Notes under the pieces: model-generated
What the model saw: the letters and a program-made list of their open reading frames with translations, nothing else
Database searches by the model: none
What the model was told of the DNA's origin: nothing
Translations under genes and position numbers: made by a program
Part shown: positions 23,024 through 24,307 of the stretch, one piece after another
Layout of the letters: every line of letters begins with the position of its first letter
How positions within the stretch are numbered: the stretch's first letter is position 1
Origin: a virus
Strand: one strand, 5' to 3'
Virus record (IMG/VR): IMGVR_UViG_3300009507_000122
Coordinates: 1-24,307 of that record
DNA: 24,307 bases

Positions 23024-23034
23024 TATTTATTATA
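23024..23034 (-). promoter_or_regulatory. Late-type promoter of gp18
   Basis: Minus-strand TATAATAAATACTGTATAG, with ATAAATA at 23030-23024, about 40 nt before the ATG. It is the same 15-nt ATAAATACTGTATAG as before gp19. It gives a leader of about 33 nt with AGGAGA. The gap to the plus-strand gene (22985-23098) holds only this element and the divergent start signals of that gene. Confidence 0.8.
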
Positions 23035-23087
23035 ATGAACACAAAACACCTAACATATACCATCTAAAAAGGTACCGAAAAGGTGAG

Positions 23088-23094
23088 CTAAATA
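23088..23094 (+). promoter_or_regulatory. Late-type -10 box 4 nt before the plus-strand HNH-like gene
   Basis: Plus-strand AGGTGAGCTAAATACAATATG. The CTAAATA box ends 4 nt before the ATG at 23099. The last 13 nt match those in front of the 656-residue gene. AGGTGAG is a possible ribosome site, 11 nt from the ATG. Confidence 0.45.
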
Positions 23095-23098
23095 CAAT

Positions 23099-23434
23099 AT
23101 GAGACCATTATGCACTTGCGGGCAACGTCCTGCTGCAATAAACTACCGTAAAGAAGGCAAAACTTATTATCGAAAGAAATGCGAACGCTGTTTGCGTAAT
23201 GGTGCTGGACACGGAATACCGTTATGGAAACAACGTGGGTATGAAAAGAAAGATGTTTGCGAAAAATGCGGGTTTAAATCAAAGCATCCTGAACAGTTTA
23301 ATGTGTTTCATATAGATGGAGATCTACAAAACTGTCGACCAAATAATTTAAAAACTATATGTGCTAACTGCCAACGTATAACTCAAAAAGAAGGCATACG
23401 TTGGAAGCAGGGAGACTTAACTCCGGATTTCTGA
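23099..23434 (+). CDS. HNH-like zinc protein (endonuclease family, last His missing)
   Basis: 111 residues and the only plus-strand gene. Cys pairs C5/C7, C28/C31, C54/C57 and C88/C91 suggest two zinc sites. The core NVFHIDGDLQNCRPNNLKTICANCQ (71-92) is the HNH pattern H-x-x-G/D...N...L-x-x-x-C-x-x-C, but the usual His after the last C-x-x-C is Gln (Q92), so nuclease activity is uncertain. I recall similar proteins in marine T4-like phages beside the sheath gene. Free-standing HNH genes are often homing endonucleases. Here it could also be a DNA-binding regulator. It overlaps the dNMP kinase-like gene tail-to-tail by 18 nt, and its promoter region is divergent from that of gp18. Confidence 0.85.
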   Translation: MRPLCTCGQRPAAINYRKEGKTYYRKKCERCLRNGAGHGIPLWKQRGYEKKDVCEKCGFKSKHPEQFNVFHIDGDLQNCRPNNLKTICANCQRITQKEGIRWKQGDLTPDF

Positions 23435-23944
23435 TGCATTATAAGAATCAATATGTTTAATAAGCTGTGCTAAATTAAATTCTAATTCTTCTAGTGTACC
23501 GTTGTTGTCAATGGTAAAATCTGCCATCCATTGTTCTAAACTCATTGAGTCTTTGGATTCAGCTTCAAGATGCATACTTCGATCAACCCAAATACAATAA
23601 TCAAATACACCAGTGTTTTGCATTGCAAAGAATTCACGCTTGTTTCTCAGCCCACAATAGATATCATAAGCAGCAAACATTTCTCTACCTAGAGTCGCTG
23701 CATCAGGTACATTATAATCGCAGATAGCATTATACCATTCTGCTCTGTGATTATGCCTGTCAGCATAACACTCTTCCTCATTAGCATATCCATACTTGTC
23801 CTTTAGATCATTGTATATAAATTGTAGACTACAAAACTTTGAACTGCTTTCAAACGTGTATCCATAGTGATCACGCAGCATTTCGCACACAGTATCTTTA
23901 CCATGTCTGCCATGTCCAATAACAAGTAGTTTAGGTTTGCTCAT
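23417..23944 (-). CDS. Deoxynucleoside monophosphate kinase-like P-loop protein (gp1-like)
   Basis: 175 residues; T4 gp1 has 241. The P-loop GHGRHGKDT (residues 10-18) with G-K-D-T matches the dNMP kinase style (T4: SGKDT). The helix TVCEMLRDHYGY, the Arg-rich ADRHNHRAEWYN lid-like part, and FDYCIWVDRSMHLEAE fit a small nucleotide kinase. It would phosphorylate dNMPs for phage DNA synthesis. It has a consensus sigma70-type promoter, AGGAG before the ATG, and no visible terminator behind it, so its transcripts may run antisense into the HNH gene and on toward gp18. A generic P-loop kinase cannot be excluded. Confidence 0.82.
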   Translation of the reverse strand: MSKPKLLVIGHGRHGKDTVCEMLRDHYGYTFESSSKFCSLQFIYNDLKDKYGYANEEECYADRHNHRAEWYNAICDYNVPDAATLGREMFAAYDIYCGLRNKREFFAMQNTGVFDYCIWVDRSMHLEAESKDSMSLEQWMADFTIDNNGTLEELEFNLAQLIKHIDSYNASEIRS

Positions 23945-23966
23945 TTATATCTCCTAGTAATAACTT

Positions 23967-23994
23967 ATTATAACAGAACTTATGCATTTGTCAA
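23967..23994 (-). promoter_or_regulatory. Consensus sigma70-type (early) promoter of the dNMP kinase gene
   Basis: TTGACA (23994-23989), a 16-bp spacer, then TATAAT (23972-23967) on the minus strand. Both hexamers are perfect. The -35 lies in the 3' end of the methyltransferase gene. It shares a CTGTTATA stretch with the gp32 promoter. Predicted early expression. Confidence 0.85.
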
Positions 23995-24307
23995 CCTCGA
24001 TTTATTCTTAATAATAAAGAAATTTGCGCCGCGAGGAATATGTTTGTATACATTTTTATCTTTAGAATATTCGTCAACTGCGTCAATTATTCCTTGAAAG
24101 CTTCTATGATAATCGTCGCCACATACAATCGAAACATTAGAAAATATTAATAACCATTGTTTCATAACTTCATATTCATGTCTGTCATCGAGATATACTA
24201 AATCCCAATTGTTTGTAAATTCTTTACTTACAATCCAGTCATCGGAATCCATTTCCCAAACTGTTTTTATTATTTGTTGATTAGGATGATATGATATAAA
24301 CCTATCA
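23980..24307 (-). CDS. Methyltransferase, C-terminal part (partial, runs off right edge)
   Basis: The frame is open from the window edge. Reading past the internal ATG at 24252 gives RFISYHPNQQIIKTVWEMDS upstream, so that ATG is not the start. WDLVYLDDRHEYEVMKQWLL, VSIVCGDDY and GIIDAVDEY match the end of SAM-dependent methyltransferases of the Methyltransf_24 kind (strand 4 with D-D/H, then a G-D-D-Y loop). The SAM-binding N-terminal half is outside the window. It may belong to another glycan-modification group. Its end contains the -35 of the next gene's promoter. Confidence 0.75.
   Translation of the reverse strand, partial: DRFISYHPNQQIIKTVWEMDSDDWIVSKEFTNNWDLVYLDDRHEYEVMKQWLLIFSNVSIVCGDDYHRSFQGIIDAVDEYSKDKNVYKHIPRGANFFIIKNKSRLTNA

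Noticed and set aside
23031-23036. Plus-strand TATAAT as a sigma70 promoter for the HNH-like gene
   Set aside because: No acceptable -35 lies 16-18 bp upstream; the string is the reverse side of the gp18 late promoter.
1-24307. CRISPR array, tRNA, integrase or anti-phage defence locus
   Set aside because: No regularly spaced repeats, cloverleaf, recombinase or toxin-like pair was seen on either strand; every long stretch is accounted for by the listed genes.
1-24307. Apparent abundance of CTAG tetranucleotides
   Set aside because: Noticed by eye only. Without a count against the expected frequency it cannot be supported.

Overview
This window looks like part of the genome of a marine T4-like myovirus, of the cyanophage or pelagiphage type. 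The diagnostic genes are a contractile tail sheath (gp18), tail tube (gp19), both terminase subunits (gp16, gp17), the gp4 head-completion nuclease, gp32 ssDNA-binding protein, UvsX recombinase and UvsY mediator. The DNA is AT-rich and tightly packed, with almost every gene on the minus strand, so transcription runs from right to left. I see no tRNA, rRNA, CRISPR, insertion sequence or integrase. No host-marker gene such as a photosynthesis gene is present, so the host (cyanobacterium or SAR11-like) cannot be decided.

Layout, in transcription order from the right edge. (1) 24307-23417: end of a methyltransferase gene, then a dNMP-kinase-like gene behind a consensus sigma70-type promoter. (2) 23099-23434: one plus-strand gene for an HNH-like zinc protein. 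(3) 22984-12313: late structural and packaging block: an oversized sheath, the tube, a tube-like baseplate protein, a small unknown, gp4, an inserted sulfotransferase, gp16, two structural unknowns, and gp17. Intrinsic terminators and T4-type late -10 boxes (TAAATA core) punctuate the gaps. (4) 12293-10323: large Cys-containing structural protein. (5) 10283-7324: a consensus sigma70-type promoter, then gp32, a terminator, uvsX, a 75-residue unknown and uvsY. (6) 7337-1: an unbroken run of ten glycan-related genes: three GT-A glycosyltransferases, four paralogues of a capsule-synthesis (KpsS/KpsC-like) GT-B family, two methyltransferases, and a fused nucleotidyltransferase-cupin protein.

How it fits together: the structural block builds and fills the particle, and gp32/UvsX/UvsY perform recombination-dependent replication. 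The glycan operon follows uvsY through short overlaps with no terminator that I can see. Part of it may therefore be read from the early gp32/uvsX transcripts, which would suit early remodelling of the infected cell surface as well as decoration of the virion. Most novel signals: late -10 boxes placed only 4-5 nt before five start codons (candidate leaderless late mRNAs), the nucleotidyltransferase-PMI fusion, the four-paralogue capsule-like family, a sulfotransferase set among packaging genes, a paired repeat in the gp32 leader, and a sheath with a roughly 600-residue insertion of repeated beta modules.
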